A stretch of 64,000 bases of DNA from contig NZ_CP027557.1 in NCBI RefSeq assembly GCF_014854695.1, forward strand, positions 1,984,001 to 2,048,000. Reading direction: 5' to 3'. The notes beneath the pieces are model-generated. The model searched no databases. It was not told the DNA's origin and worked only from the letters and a program-made list of their open reading frames with translations. The stretch is from Rhodococcus rhodochrous (lineage in GTDB: Bacteria; Actinomycetota; Actinomycetes; Mycobacteriales; Mycobacteriaceae). Of the stretch, positions 37,509 through 45,122 are shown in pieces (the first letter of the stretch is position 1; every line of letters starts with the position of its first letter). The translations under genes were made by a program, and so were the position numbers.

Positions 37509-38738
37509 CTAACTGCCCGTCGTCCAGTCGGCCATGATGTCGGCCAGTGCCTGCGCTCCGATATTGCAGTCGTCGGCCTCGGCGAACTCGTGCGGTGAAT
37601 GCGAGACGCCGGTGGGGTTGCGCACGAACAACATTGCGGTGGGCACTTTTTCCGAGAGGATGCCGGCGTCGTGCCCCGCCTGGGTGGGGAGTACCGGGAT
37701 GTCACCGAGATGCGACAGCGCGCGGCGCAACCGTTCGCGCGGCCCGGCCGGGAACTCGACGATCGGGGTGATCGATTCGGCGAAGACATCGAGCCCGATC
37801 TCGTCGGGCAGGCAGTGCTTGAGGGCCTCGGCCTCGATGTCGGCGACCAGCATCGTCAGGGTTTCCTCGTCCGCGGCGCGGGCGTCGAGCCATGCCTTGA
37901 TCTCGGATGGAATTGCGTTGGCCCCGTTGGGCAACACCTCGAGTTTGCCGAAGGTGGCGACCGCGCCGGCCGCCGCGGCACACGAGCGGGCGCTGTGCAC
38001 CGACGAGGCGTAGGCGAGCATCGGATCGCGACGGTCCACCAGGCGCGTAGCGCCGGCGTGGTTGGCCTCACCGGTGAAGGTGAACTGCCATCGTCCGTGC
38101 GGCCAGATCGACGACGCGACCGCGACCGGCGCGTCGACGAGGTCGAGTGCCCGGCCCTGTTCGACGTGCAGTTCGACGTACACCCCCACCCTGTCGACGA
38201 GTGTGGGATCGGCACCGATGTGTTCGGGTACGCGACCGGCACGGGTCATGGCCTCGGCCAGCGTGATCCCGTCGCGATCGCGCAGTCCGAGCGCGCGCTG
38301 GGGAGTCAGCGCCCCGGTGGTGAGCTGACTTCCCACACATGCCACACCGAAGCGGGCACCCTCCTCGTCGGAGAACGCGGTGATCGCGATCGGGACGGTC
38401 GGGACGATGCCGCGTTCCCTTACCAGGTCCACGGCGGAGAAGGCGGAGACCACGCCCAAGGGGCCGTCGAACGCACCGCCGTCGGGCACCGAGTCCAGGT
38501 GCGAACCGGTGACGAACGCGCCGGTGGGATCACCCGCCCAGCCTTCGGGAAGCCACCAGGCCCACAGGTTGCCGTTGCGGTCCTCTTCGACGTCCATACC
38601 GCGTTCGGCGGCGCAGCCGCGGAACCATTCACGCAGAGTGAGATCGGCGTCGCTCCAGGCGAATCGGCGGTAGCCCCCGGTCGTCGGATGCTGCCCGACG
38701 TCCAGGATCGATGCCCAGAGCGTGTCGAATGCGGTCAT
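37509..38738 (-). CDS. M20-family amidohydrolase (allantoate / N-carbamoyl amino acid type)
   Basis: A 409-residue zinc amidohydrolase. Metal-binding elements are TGSHLDSVPDGGAFDGPLGV, FSDEEGARFG, ELHVEQG and a late SHSPHEFAEADDC. The dimerisation (lid) domain includes HAGATRLVDRRDPMLA. The family hydrolyses N-carbamoyl or ureido compounds such as allantoate and N-carbamoyl amino acids, releasing ammonia. The exact substrate is unresolved. No allantoinase or hydantoinase is adjacent, so a cluster-specific amide is possible. The ATG at 38738 follows GAGAGGA. Confidence 0.85.
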   Translation of the reverse strand: MTAFDTLWASILDVGQHPTTGGYRRFAWSDADLTLREWFRGCAAERGMDVEEDRNGNLWAWWLPEGWAGDPTGAFVTGSHLDSVPDGGAFDGPLGVVSAFSAVDLVRERGIVPTVPIAITAFSDEEGARFGVACVGSQLTTGALTPQRALGLRDRDGITLAEAMTRAGRVPEHIGADPTLVDRVGVYVELHVEQGRALDLVDAPVAVASSIWPHGRWQFTFTGEANHAGATRLVDRRDPMLAYASSVHSARSCAAAAGAVATFGKLEVLPNGANAIPSEIKAWLDARAADEETLTMLVADIEAEALKHCLPDEIGLDVFAESITPIVEFPAGPRERLRRALSHLGDIPVLPTQAGHDAGILSEKVPTAMLFVRNPTGVSHSPHEFAEADDCNIGAQALADIMADWTTGS

Positions 38739-38784
38739 GTGGTGTGTCCTCTCGGGAAGTGCGGTGGCAGGCCTGTCGCCACGG

Positions 38785-40113
38785 TCAGAAGGTGCTGCGG
38801 CCGGGGATCCAATCGGTTCCGGCCAGGGGCACCCGCGCCATCGCGGCGGCCTCCATCGTGACGGCGACGAGATCCTGCGGTTCGAGATTGCGCAGGTGCG
38901 ACTTGCCACACGCGCGGGCGATGGTCTGCGCCTCCATGGTGAGCACCCGTAGGTAGTTCGCCAGGCGGCGGCCACCCTCGACCGGATCGAAGCGGACCTG
39001 CAGGTCGGGATCCTGCGTGGTGATACCGGCGGGGTCCTTGCCGTCCTGGAAGTCGTCGTAGAAGCCGGCGGCCGAGCCCAGCTTCTCGTATTCGGCCTGG
39101 TACTTCGGATCGTTGTCGCCGAGGGCGATCAGCGCGGCCGTGCCGATGGCGACGGCGTCGGCTCCGAGGGCCATCGCTTTGGCGACATCGGCGCCCGAGC
39201 GGATACCGCCCGAGACGATCAGCTGCACGCCGCCGGGAGTGCGGTGCACACCCATCTCCTGCAGGGCCTGCACGGCCTGGGGGAGCGCGGCGAGGGTCGG
39301 GATGCCCACGTGCTCGATGAAGACGTCCTGGGTGGCGGCGGTGCCACCCTGCATGCCGTCGACCACTACGACGTCGGCGCCGGACTTCACGGCGAGCTTG
39401 ACGTCGTAGTAGGTACGGGTCGCACCGACCTTGACGTAGATCGGCTTCTCCCAGCCGGTGATCTCGCGCAGTTCGAGGATCTTGATGGCGAGGTCGTCGG
39501 GGCCGGTCCAGTCCGGGTGCCGGCACGCGCTGCGCTGATCGATGCCCACCGGCAGGGTGCGCATCCCCGCGACCCGCTCGGTGATCTTCTGTCCGAGGAG
39601 CATGCCGCCGCCACCGGGCTTGGCGCCCTGGCCGAGCACGACCTCGATGGCGTCGGCCTTGCGCAGGTCGTCGGGGTTCATGCCGTATCGCGACGGAAGG
39701 TACTGGTAGACGAGGTGTTTGGACTGTCCGCGCTCCTCGGGGGTCATGCCGCCGTCACCGGTGGTGGTGGACGTGCCGACCTCGCTGGCACCACGTCCGA
39801 GAGCCTCCTTGGCACGGCCGGACAGCGCGCCGAAGCTCATTCCGGCGATCGTGACCGGGATGTCGAGGTGCAGCGGGTACTTCGCGTTGCGGTCGCCGAG
39901 GACGACGTCGGTCTCGCACTTCTCGCGGTAACCCTCGAGCGGGTAACGCGACATCGACGCGCCGAGGAACAACAGGTCGTCGAAGTGGGGAACCTTGCGC
40001 TTGGCGCCCCAGCCACGGATGTCGTAGATGCCGGTCGCGGCGGCACGCTGGATCTCGTGGATGACGTTGCGGTCGAACGTGGCCGACTCACGCAGTCCGG
40101 GCTGGAAGGTCAT
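38785..40113 (-). CDS. FMN-binding glutamate synthase-like protein (MgsC / GltB central type)
   Basis: A 442-residue protein corresponding to the FMN-binding synthase domain of glutamate synthase. Features are PVTIAGMSFGALSGRAKEALGRGA, GDGGMTPEERGQSK, GQGAKPGGGGMLLGQKI, and the barrel end VQLIVSGGIRSGADVAKAMALGADAVAIGTAAL. CRHPDW lies at the place of the iron-sulfur region. As a separate chain beside the GXGXG and amidotransferase genes, it fits N-methylglutamate synthase subunit C, or a split ammonia-transfer glutamate synthase. The ATG at 40113 follows GAGGAG. Confidence 0.88.
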   Translation of the reverse strand: MTFQPGLRESATFDRNVIHEIQRAAATGIYDIRGWGAKRKVPHFDDLLFLGASMSRYPLEGYREKCETDVVLGDRNAKYPLHLDIPVTIAGMSFGALSGRAKEALGRGASEVGTSTTTGDGGMTPEERGQSKHLVYQYLPSRYGMNPDDLRKADAIEVVLGQGAKPGGGGMLLGQKITERVAGMRTLPVGIDQRSACRHPDWTGPDDLAIKILELREITGWEKPIYVKVGATRTYYDVKLAVKSGADVVVVDGMQGGTAATQDVFIEHVGIPTLAALPQAVQALQEMGVHRTPGGVQLIVSGGIRSGADVAKAMALGADAVAIGTAALIALGDNDPKYQAEYEKLGSAAGFYDDFQDGKDPAGITTQDPDLQVRFDPVEGGRRLANYLRVLTMEAQTIARACGKSHLRNLEPQDLVAVTMEAAAMARVPLAGTDWIPGRSTF

Positions 40114-40156
40114 GGAATTCTCCTCGGGGTCGAGCGGGCGGAAGAACGTCGGGGCG

Positions 40157-40855
40157 TCAGTACGCCGAAGCGTTGTCGACGTGGAAGTGGTAGAGCTGAC
40201 GGGCCGAGCCGTAGCGGGTGAACTCGGCCGGGTCGGCGTCGAAACCGGCCGCGTCGAGCAGTTCCTGCAGTTCGACGATGTGCTCGGGGCGCATCTCCTT
40301 CTTGACGCAGTCCGCGCCGAGCGAGGCGACGCTGCCCCGCACGTAGATCCGTGCCTCGTACAACGAATCACCCAGGGCCTCACCGGCATCGCCCAGGACG
40401 ACGAGTCGGCCGGCCTGTCCCATGAAGGCGCTCATGTGCCCGATGTCGCCGCCGACGACGATGTCGACGCCCTTCATCGAGATGCCGCAGCGTGCGGCGG
40501 CGTTGCCTTCGATCACCAGCAACCCGCCGTGGGCGGTGGCACCGGCGGCCTGCGAGGCGTCGCCGGTGACGCGCACGCTGCCCGACATCATGTTCTCGGC
40601 GACACCGACGCCGGCGTTGCCGTCGATGGTCACGTGGGCGTGCTGGTTCATACCGGCGGCGTAGTAGCCGACGTGGCCGTCGATGCGGACGTCGATCGGC
40701 CGGTTCAGGCCGCAGGCGAGTGCGTGGGCGCCCTGCGGGTTCGCGACCTCGACCGAAGCCGGGGCCTCCGTCGCGTGCAGTGCCGCATTGAGTTCGCGGG
40801 TGGTGGTCGTCGCCAGATCGTAGGTGGCGGTCGGGAGCAGGGTGTCGGTGGTCAT
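40157..40855 (-). CDS. GXGXG-motif protein (MgsB / GltB C-terminal domain type)
   Basis: A 232-residue right-handed beta-helix protein. It has repeated GxxGxxxG turns (DGHVGYYAAGMNQHAHVTIDG, GNAGVGVAENMMSG, GGDIGHMSAFMGQAG), as in the C-terminal domain of glutamate synthase and in FwdC. In the family this domain is structural and helps to form the ammonia or amine tunnel. Here it is a stand-alone gene between the amidotransferase and FMN-synthase genes, with gaps of 53 and 43 bp. The ATG at 40855 follows GGAGGT. Confidence 0.9.
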   Translation of the reverse strand: MTTDTLLPTATYDLATTTTRELNAALHATEAPASVEVANPQGAHALACGLNRPIDVRIDGHVGYYAAGMNQHAHVTIDGNAGVGVAENMMSGSVRVTGDASQAAGATAHGGLLVIEGNAAARCGISMKGVDIVVGGDIGHMSAFMGQAGRLVVLGDAGEALGDSLYEARIYVRGSVASLGADCVKKEMRPEHIVELQELLDAAGFDADPAEFTRYGSARQLYHFHVDNASAY

Positions 40856-40908
40856 GATTACCTCCGTGGAACGGGGTCGGACAGCGGAATCGGGGGTTGT
40901 GGCGACCT

Positions 40909-41796
40909 TCAGCGTTGCCACACGTAGACCCGGTCCGGTTCGGGTTCGAAGATGCGGGCGTCGGCGATGCCGGGAAGTCCTGCCAGAGCGCGGAATTCCG
41001 AGGCCATGGCGACGTAGGCGTCGCACTCGGCGACGATCGCGGGCTTGCAGGCGATCGGATCGCGCACCACGGCGAAGGAATCGGATGTCGACACCAGTAG
41101 GGTGTAGAACCCGTCGAAACGTTCGCCGAGAAGGCGCAACGCCTTCTCGAGATCCGCGCCCTCCGCCAGGTGCTTGGCAACGAAGCGCGCGCCGACCTCG
41201 GTGTCGTTCTCGCTGTCGAAGACCACCCCCTCGTCCTCGAGTTCGCGCTTGATCGACAGGTGGTTGGAGAACGAGCCGTTGTGCACGAGGCACTGGTCCG
41301 GTCCCACGGCGAAGGGATGTGATCCGGCAGCGGTGACGGCGGATTCGGTGGCCATTCGGGTGTGGCCCACACCCTGCCATCCGGATGCGGTCGGCAGGCC
41401 GAAGTTCTCGGCGAGAATGCGCGGATCGCCGGTTCCTTTGAGGACGGTCACGTCGTCACCGAAGCCGATGACGGTCGCAGTGGGTGCCAGGGCGCGGACG
41501 GTGTCGGCGAGCAGAGTGGCGGGGACGGGGGCGTGCAGCACGGTGGTGGGTGCGAGATCGAGTGCACCGACGGTCACGCCCAGTGCGTCGCCGACGATCG
41601 TGGCGAGATCCGAGGGGGCATCGAGTACCGAGACCGACGACTCCCCGGCGGGGGAGAAGACCGGGTTGCCGTAGACGGCGACGCCCGCCGAATCCGGTCC
41701 GCGGTCCACCATCTGCCCGAGCATTCCGGTGAGCAGGCTGCCCAGTCGGGGTTCGAGCGAGGTGTCCCGCAGATGAAGTCCGACGATTCCGCACAT
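40909..41796 (-). CDS. Class II glutamine amidotransferase-like protein (MgsA type)
   Basis: A 295-residue Ntn-type amidotransferase. The nucleophile Cys2 (MCGIVGLHL) is exposed after Met removal. MVDRGPDSAGVAVYG, GHTRMATES and LVHNGSFSNH complete the active site. In the methylamine pathway the equivalent subunit (MgsA) takes gamma-glutamylmethylamide and passes methylamine to the synthase subunits; in ordinary glutamate synthase it takes glutamine. The start at 41796 is fixed by Cys2 and an AGGAGA. It is 44 bp downstream of the glutamine synthetase gene. Confidence 0.9.
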   Translation of the reverse strand: MCGIVGLHLRDTSLEPRLGSLLTGMLGQMVDRGPDSAGVAVYGNPVFSPAGESSVSVLDAPSDLATIVGDALGVTVGALDLAPTTVLHAPVPATLLADTVRALAPTATVIGFGDDVTVLKGTGDPRILAENFGLPTASGWQGVGHTRMATESAVTAAGSHPFAVGPDQCLVHNGSFSNHLSIKRELEDEGVVFDSENDTEVGARFVAKHLAEGADLEKALRLLGERFDGFYTLLVSTSDSFAVVRDPIACKPAIVAECDAYVAMASEFRALAGLPGIADARIFEPEPDRVYVWQR

Positions 41797-41840
41797 GGTC
41801 GTCTCTCCTGTTCGATGGGTAGGGAAGTAGCGAAGACTTC

Positions 41841-43220
41841 TCAGAAGGCGGTCAGGTAGCTGTCGATCTCCCACGGGGTCACGGTGTTGTGCCAGTGGAA
41901 GAACTCCTCGCGCTTGAGTGAGGCGAAGTAATCGGTGACACTCGCGCCCGCCGAATCGAGAGCGCCGGAGACGACCGGATCGGCCTGGAGGGCGTCCATC
42001 GCGTGCAGTAGCGTCATCGGCAGGGTCTCCGTGGAACCGCCGGTACCGGGAGTCCCGGGGTCGAGGTTGCGTTCGATGCCGTCGAGGCCGGCAGCGAGAG
42101 TCGCGGCGGTGGCGAGATAGGGGTTGGCGGAACCGTCACCGCCGCGCAGTTCGACGCGGTTGGAGTCGGGGACCCGCAGGTAGTGGGTGCGGTCGTTGCC
42201 ACCGTAGGTCGCGTAGCGCGGCGACCAGGTGGCACCGGAGGACGTGCTGGTTGCACCGGTTCGCTTGTAGGAATTGACCGTCGGCGCGATGACGCCCTGC
42301 AGAGCGCAGGCGTGCTCGAGGATGCCGGCGATGAACGAGTAGGCGGTCTTCGACAGGCCCAGGCCGTGCGGGTCGGATGCGTCGGGGAAGGCAGAGACGC
42401 CGTCGCTCCACAGCGACAGGTGCATGTGCATGCCCGATCCCGTGCGGTCGGCGAACGGCTTGGGCATGAAGGTTGCGGTCATGCCGCGCTGCTCGGCGAG
42501 CACGGAGATCAGGTAGCGCAGGGTGACGACCCGGTCGGCGGTGGTCAGGGCATCGGCGTACTGGAAGTTCTGCTCGAACTGGCCGTTCCCGTCCTCGTGG
42601 TCGTTGGCGTAGTTGCCCCATCCGAGGGTGTTCATCGCCGACGAGATCGACGTCAGGTGCTCGTACATGCGGGTGACGTCGCGGGCGTCGTAGCAGGGCT
42701 GGCGGGAGGTGTCGAGCGCGTCGGCCGTGCGCAGCGTTCCGTTCTCGTCCTTGTTGACGAGGAAGTACTCGATCTCGGCGCCCACGTTGACCTCGAGGCC
42801 CAGTGCGGCAGCCTGCGCGAGTACGGACTTGAGGATCACGCGCGGCGCGTACGGCCAGGGCTTGCCTTCGACGTGCGGGTCGCAGTGGACGAGAGCGAGG
42901 CCTTCGCGCACGAACGGGATGGGCGTGAACGACGCGGCATCGGGGATGGCGACGAGGTCGGGATCCTTCGGGACCTGGCCCATCGACCCGGCGGCGTAGC
43001 CGGCGAATCCGACGCCCTCGGTCTCGAGCTCCCCGACGGATTCGACGGGAACGAGCTTGGCGCAAGGCTTTCCGGACAGGGTGGTGAAGACGGCGAGGAT
43101 GTAGCGGGTGCCGGCGGCGTGGGCGAGTTCGGTCAGGGTGGGGGATCCGGAGGTCTCGGGGGACCGGCCGTTCGCGGACGGGAGGCGCAGCACGGACGTG
43201 TCGGTGGCTTCCAGCGTCAT
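41841..43220 (-). CDS. Type III glutamine synthetase (GlnT / GmaS-like)
   Basis: A 459-residue glutamine synthetase-like ligase. Active-site elements are NVGAEIEYFLV, EDGNGQFEQNFQY, GSGMHMHLSLW, PTVNSYKR and SNRVELRGGDGSANPY. It differs from housekeeping GlnA1 and matches GlnT, a group that includes gamma-glutamylmethylamide synthetase. It would ligate ammonia or methylamine to glutamate with ATP. Its place directly upstream of MgsA/B/C-like genes and opposite a demethylase operon favours methylamine. The ATG at 43220 follows GAGGAG. A TATAGT hexamer at 43249-43254 (minus strand) would give a leader of about 22 nt. Confidence 0.88.
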   Translation of the reverse strand: MTLEATDTSVLRLPSANGRSPETSGSPTLTELAHAAGTRYILAVFTTLSGKPCAKLVPVESVGELETEGVGFAGYAAGSMGQVPKDPDLVAIPDAASFTPIPFVREGLALVHCDPHVEGKPWPYAPRVILKSVLAQAAALGLEVNVGAEIEYFLVNKDENGTLRTADALDTSRQPCYDARDVTRMYEHLTSISSAMNTLGWGNYANDHEDGNGQFEQNFQYADALTTADRVVTLRYLISVLAEQRGMTATFMPKPFADRTGSGMHMHLSLWSDGVSAFPDASDPHGLGLSKTAYSFIAGILEHACALQGVIAPTVNSYKRTGATSTSSGATWSPRYATYGGNDRTHYLRVPDSNRVELRGGDGSANPYLATAATLAAGLDGIERNLDPGTPGTGGSTETLPMTLLHAMDALQADPVVSGALDSAGASVTDYFASLKREEFFHWHNTVTPWEIDSYLTAF

Positions 43221-43337
43221 GGGGGCTCCTCGGATTCGACGGGGTTTCACTATATGAATCGATGTCGAGTACGAGGAAACAAGGTAGCGATGACGAGCGT
43301 GTTACGCGAGGGTGAGATTGCCGTGACGGTTCGCCGG

Positions 43338-43368
43338 AACGGTCTGCATGTACCAACGGTCTGCATGT
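43338..43368. repeat. Direct repeat of 14 bp at 17-bp period
   Basis: AACGGTCTGCATGT occurs at 43338-43351 and 43355-43368. The 17-bp period is close to 1.6 helical turns. It lies between the two divergent promoters and may be a regulator site, for example for the XRE-cupin protein. Confidence 0.75.
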
Positions 43369-43421
43369 GTACGGAAGGCATCGGTCGCGAACGCGCCGAC
43401 GGTCGGGGCCGAGAGGGATCC

Positions 43422-43448
43422 GTTACACGCGTTAACCGAGCGGCAACC
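43422..43448. promoter_or_regulatory. GlnR-like box in the divergent amine promoter
   Basis: GTTACACGCGTTAACC shares its first eight bases with the amtB-upstream box (GTTACACG). An AC-N9-AC pair lies at 43435 and 43446. It ends about 22 bp upstream of a TATCGT -10 candidate for the demethylase operon, a plausible activator position. Confidence 0.4.
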
Positions 43449-43544
43449 CATCGCCGTGTTTCTTCCCATTATCGTCTGTTTCACGTCAGCGATCGGTATC
43501 CACCACACCCGGCGTGTCCACGTCGGTCCTCCCGAGGAGTTCTC

Positions 43545-43610
43545 ATGTCCGAGATCGACACCACTGCAACCGTTTTCCTGCCGTTTCGGGCTGCCGGAAG
43601 GCGCAGGTGA
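43545..43610 (+). CDS. Candidate 21-residue ORF before the demethylase operon
   Basis: The frame starts MSEIDTTATVFLPFR and ends GRRR-stop at 43608-43610. A GAGGAG lies 6 nt before its ATG, a better ribosome site than that of the next gene. The DmmA-like GTG begins 4 nt after its stop, so it could be a coupling or leader peptide. Alternatively it is the original start of the DmmA-like gene, with a frameshift between. Confidence 0.35.
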   Translation: MSEIDTTATVFLPFRAAGRRR

Positions 43611-43614
43611 TCGC

Positions 43615-44130
43615 GTGAGCGTCTGTATGGGCACCACCAGCGTCCCGAGGTGGGACGAGGAACGACGCATCGCCGGCGAGGGTCGCTACGTGACCGTCCT
43701 GTCCTTCGGTGACGCCGCCCTGGACCAGGCGCGCAGCCTCGTGTCGTCCTTCGAGGGTCGTCGTGTCGACTGGATCCGCCTGCCGGAGGAATGGGGTGAC
43801 ACGGCCGCACAGATCCTGGAGCGGCAGGCGAGCGTAGCTCGTGTGGGATGGCGCCTCGTGCTGGTCGGGCCGGAAGCGGCGGTGCTCGCGGGACGATCGG
43901 CGGCCGTGGCCGCAGGACTCCTCGACGACGAGATCCTTCCCCTCCCCGTGGAATCGGCGACGCGCACCGTCTACTGCGCCCACTGCCACTCCACCCATCT
44001 CGCCGCCGTCGCGATCGGGCAGGGCACCACCTGTCCGGCCTGCGCCTCGGAACTCGTCGTCTACCACCATGTTTCCCGACTGCACGCCGCCTATCTCGGC
44101 TTCGCGGTCGACGCGGAGGAACGCCGATGA
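43615..44130 (+). CDS. DmmA-like subunit of dimethylamine monooxygenase
   Basis: A 171-residue protein that resembles the DmmA-like family by its C-terminal zinc-ribbon-like module CAHCHSTHLAAVAIGQGTTC..C followed by HHVSRLHAAYLGF. The N-terminal 110 residues form an alpha/beta domain (RYVTVLSFGDAALDQARSLVSSF, WRLVLVGPEAAVLAGRSAAV), possibly an electron-transfer or scaffold domain. It is the first subunit gene of a three-gene operon whose later members are the reductase and the heme subunit. The GTG at 43615 is uncertain, since an upstream frame has a stronger ribosome site. Its stop overlaps the next ATG. Confidence 0.7.
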   Translation: MSVCMGTTSVPRWDEERRIAGEGRYVTVLSFGDAALDQARSLVSSFEGRRVDWIRLPEEWGDTAAQILERQASVARVGWRLVLVGPEAAVLAGRSAAVAAGLLDDEILPLPVESATRTVYCAHCHSTHLAAVAIGQGTTCPACASELVVYHHVSRLHAAYLGFAVDAEERR

Positions 44131-45122
44131 CGCTGACATCCGACGTCCCGGTGCGGAACTCGGCCTGCGGAACGGAACTGCAGTTGACGGTCGCGGAGAC
44201 GATCGCGCTGAGGCCCACCGTGCGACACGTCCGCCTCGTGGACCCTGTCGGCCGCCCGCTTCCCTCCTTCACGCCCGGTAGCCACATCGTCGTCGCCTGC
44301 GGCACCGGACCCGGCGGGCGACCGCGTCGCAACTCGTATTCCCTGACCGGTCCCGCCTTCGAACCCGACCACTACGCGATCTCGGTGCGGCTGGAGGAAT
44401 CCGGTCGCGGCGGGTCGCAGTGGGTCCACGACCTCCAGGTCGGTGACCGAGTCCCGGTCGGCACACCGCGCAGCGCGTTCGCTCCGATCCTCACGGCCCG
44501 GCACCATCTGCTGGTCGCGGGTGGAATCGGGATCACGCCGATCCTGTCCCATATCCGCGCGGCCGTGCAGTGGGGTCGATCGTTCGAGGTGCACTACGCC
44601 TTCCGCGACGGCGACGGTGCCCACCTCGACGAACTGCATGATCTGTGCGGACCGCGTCTGCACACCTACACGGCGCGCGAGGTCTTCCGGGAGCGGATGG
44701 GGCAGGCGCTGCTGGAGCAGCCCATCGGCACCCACCTGTACATGTGCGGTCCGACCGGTCTCGTCGACGACCTCTGCGAACGTGCGGGTCGCGCGGGGTG
44801 GCCCGACGCGCGTGTGCACTACGAGCGCTTCGGGGTCGGTGACCTCGACCCGGGAGAGCCGTTCACTGCACACCTGACCCGCCGCGGCATCGACGTCGCC
44901 GTCGACTCGGGCGTCAGCCTGCTCGACGCACTCGAAAGTCGCGGGGTCGCAGTGCCCAACCTGTGCCGGCAGGGCGTGTGCGGTGAGTGTCGACTGCCCG
45001 TGACGAGCGGAGGGATCGACCACCGCGATCTGTACCTGAGTGCTGAGGAGAAGGACGCGGGAGACTGCATGATGCCGTGCGTCTCCCGATCGAACGGACC
45101 ACGATTGGAGCTGGATCTGTGA
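44127..45122 (+). CDS. Ferredoxin reductase-type oxygenase reductase (FNR + 2Fe-2S)
   Basis: A 331-residue class IA-like reductase. An FMN/FAD domain comes first (PGSHIVVACGTG, RRNSYSLTGP), then an NAD(P) domain (LLVAGGIGITPILSHIRAA, LYMCGPTGLVDDL). A C-terminal plant-type 2Fe-2S ferredoxin domain with CRQGVCGEC plus a distal Cys (DCMMPC) follows. It resembles vanillate demethylase reductases and the beta subunit of heme-dependent oxidative N-demethylase. It delivers electrons from NAD(P)H to the heme subunit encoded next. Start (ATGA) and stop (GTGA) both overlap neighbours, indicating tight coupling. Confidence 0.9.
   Translation: MTLTSDVPVRNSACGTELQLTVAETIALRPTVRHVRLVDPVGRPLPSFTPGSHIVVACGTGPGGRPRRNSYSLTGPAFEPDHYAISVRLEESGRGGSQWVHDLQVGDRVPVGTPRSAFAPILTARHHLLVAGGIGITPILSHIRAAVQWGRSFEVHYAFRDGDGAHLDELHDLCGPRLHTYTAREVFRERMGQALLEQPIGTHLYMCGPTGLVDDLCERAGRAGWPDARVHYERFGVGDLDPGEPFTAHLTRRGIDVAVDSGVSLLDALESRGVAVPNLCRQGVCGECRLPVTSGGIDHRDLYLSAEEKDAGDCMMPCVSRSNGPRLELDL

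Larger units (their letters stand above)
43221..43614. other. Divergent control region between the GS-III and demethylase operons
   Basis: This 394-bp interval holds a minus-strand TATAGT near the glutamine synthetase start, a 17-bp-period direct repeat (43338-43368), a GlnR-like box (43422-43448), a plus-strand TATCGT at 43470-43475 and a 21-residue frame at 43545-43610. No longer gene is apparent. Confidence 0.5.
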
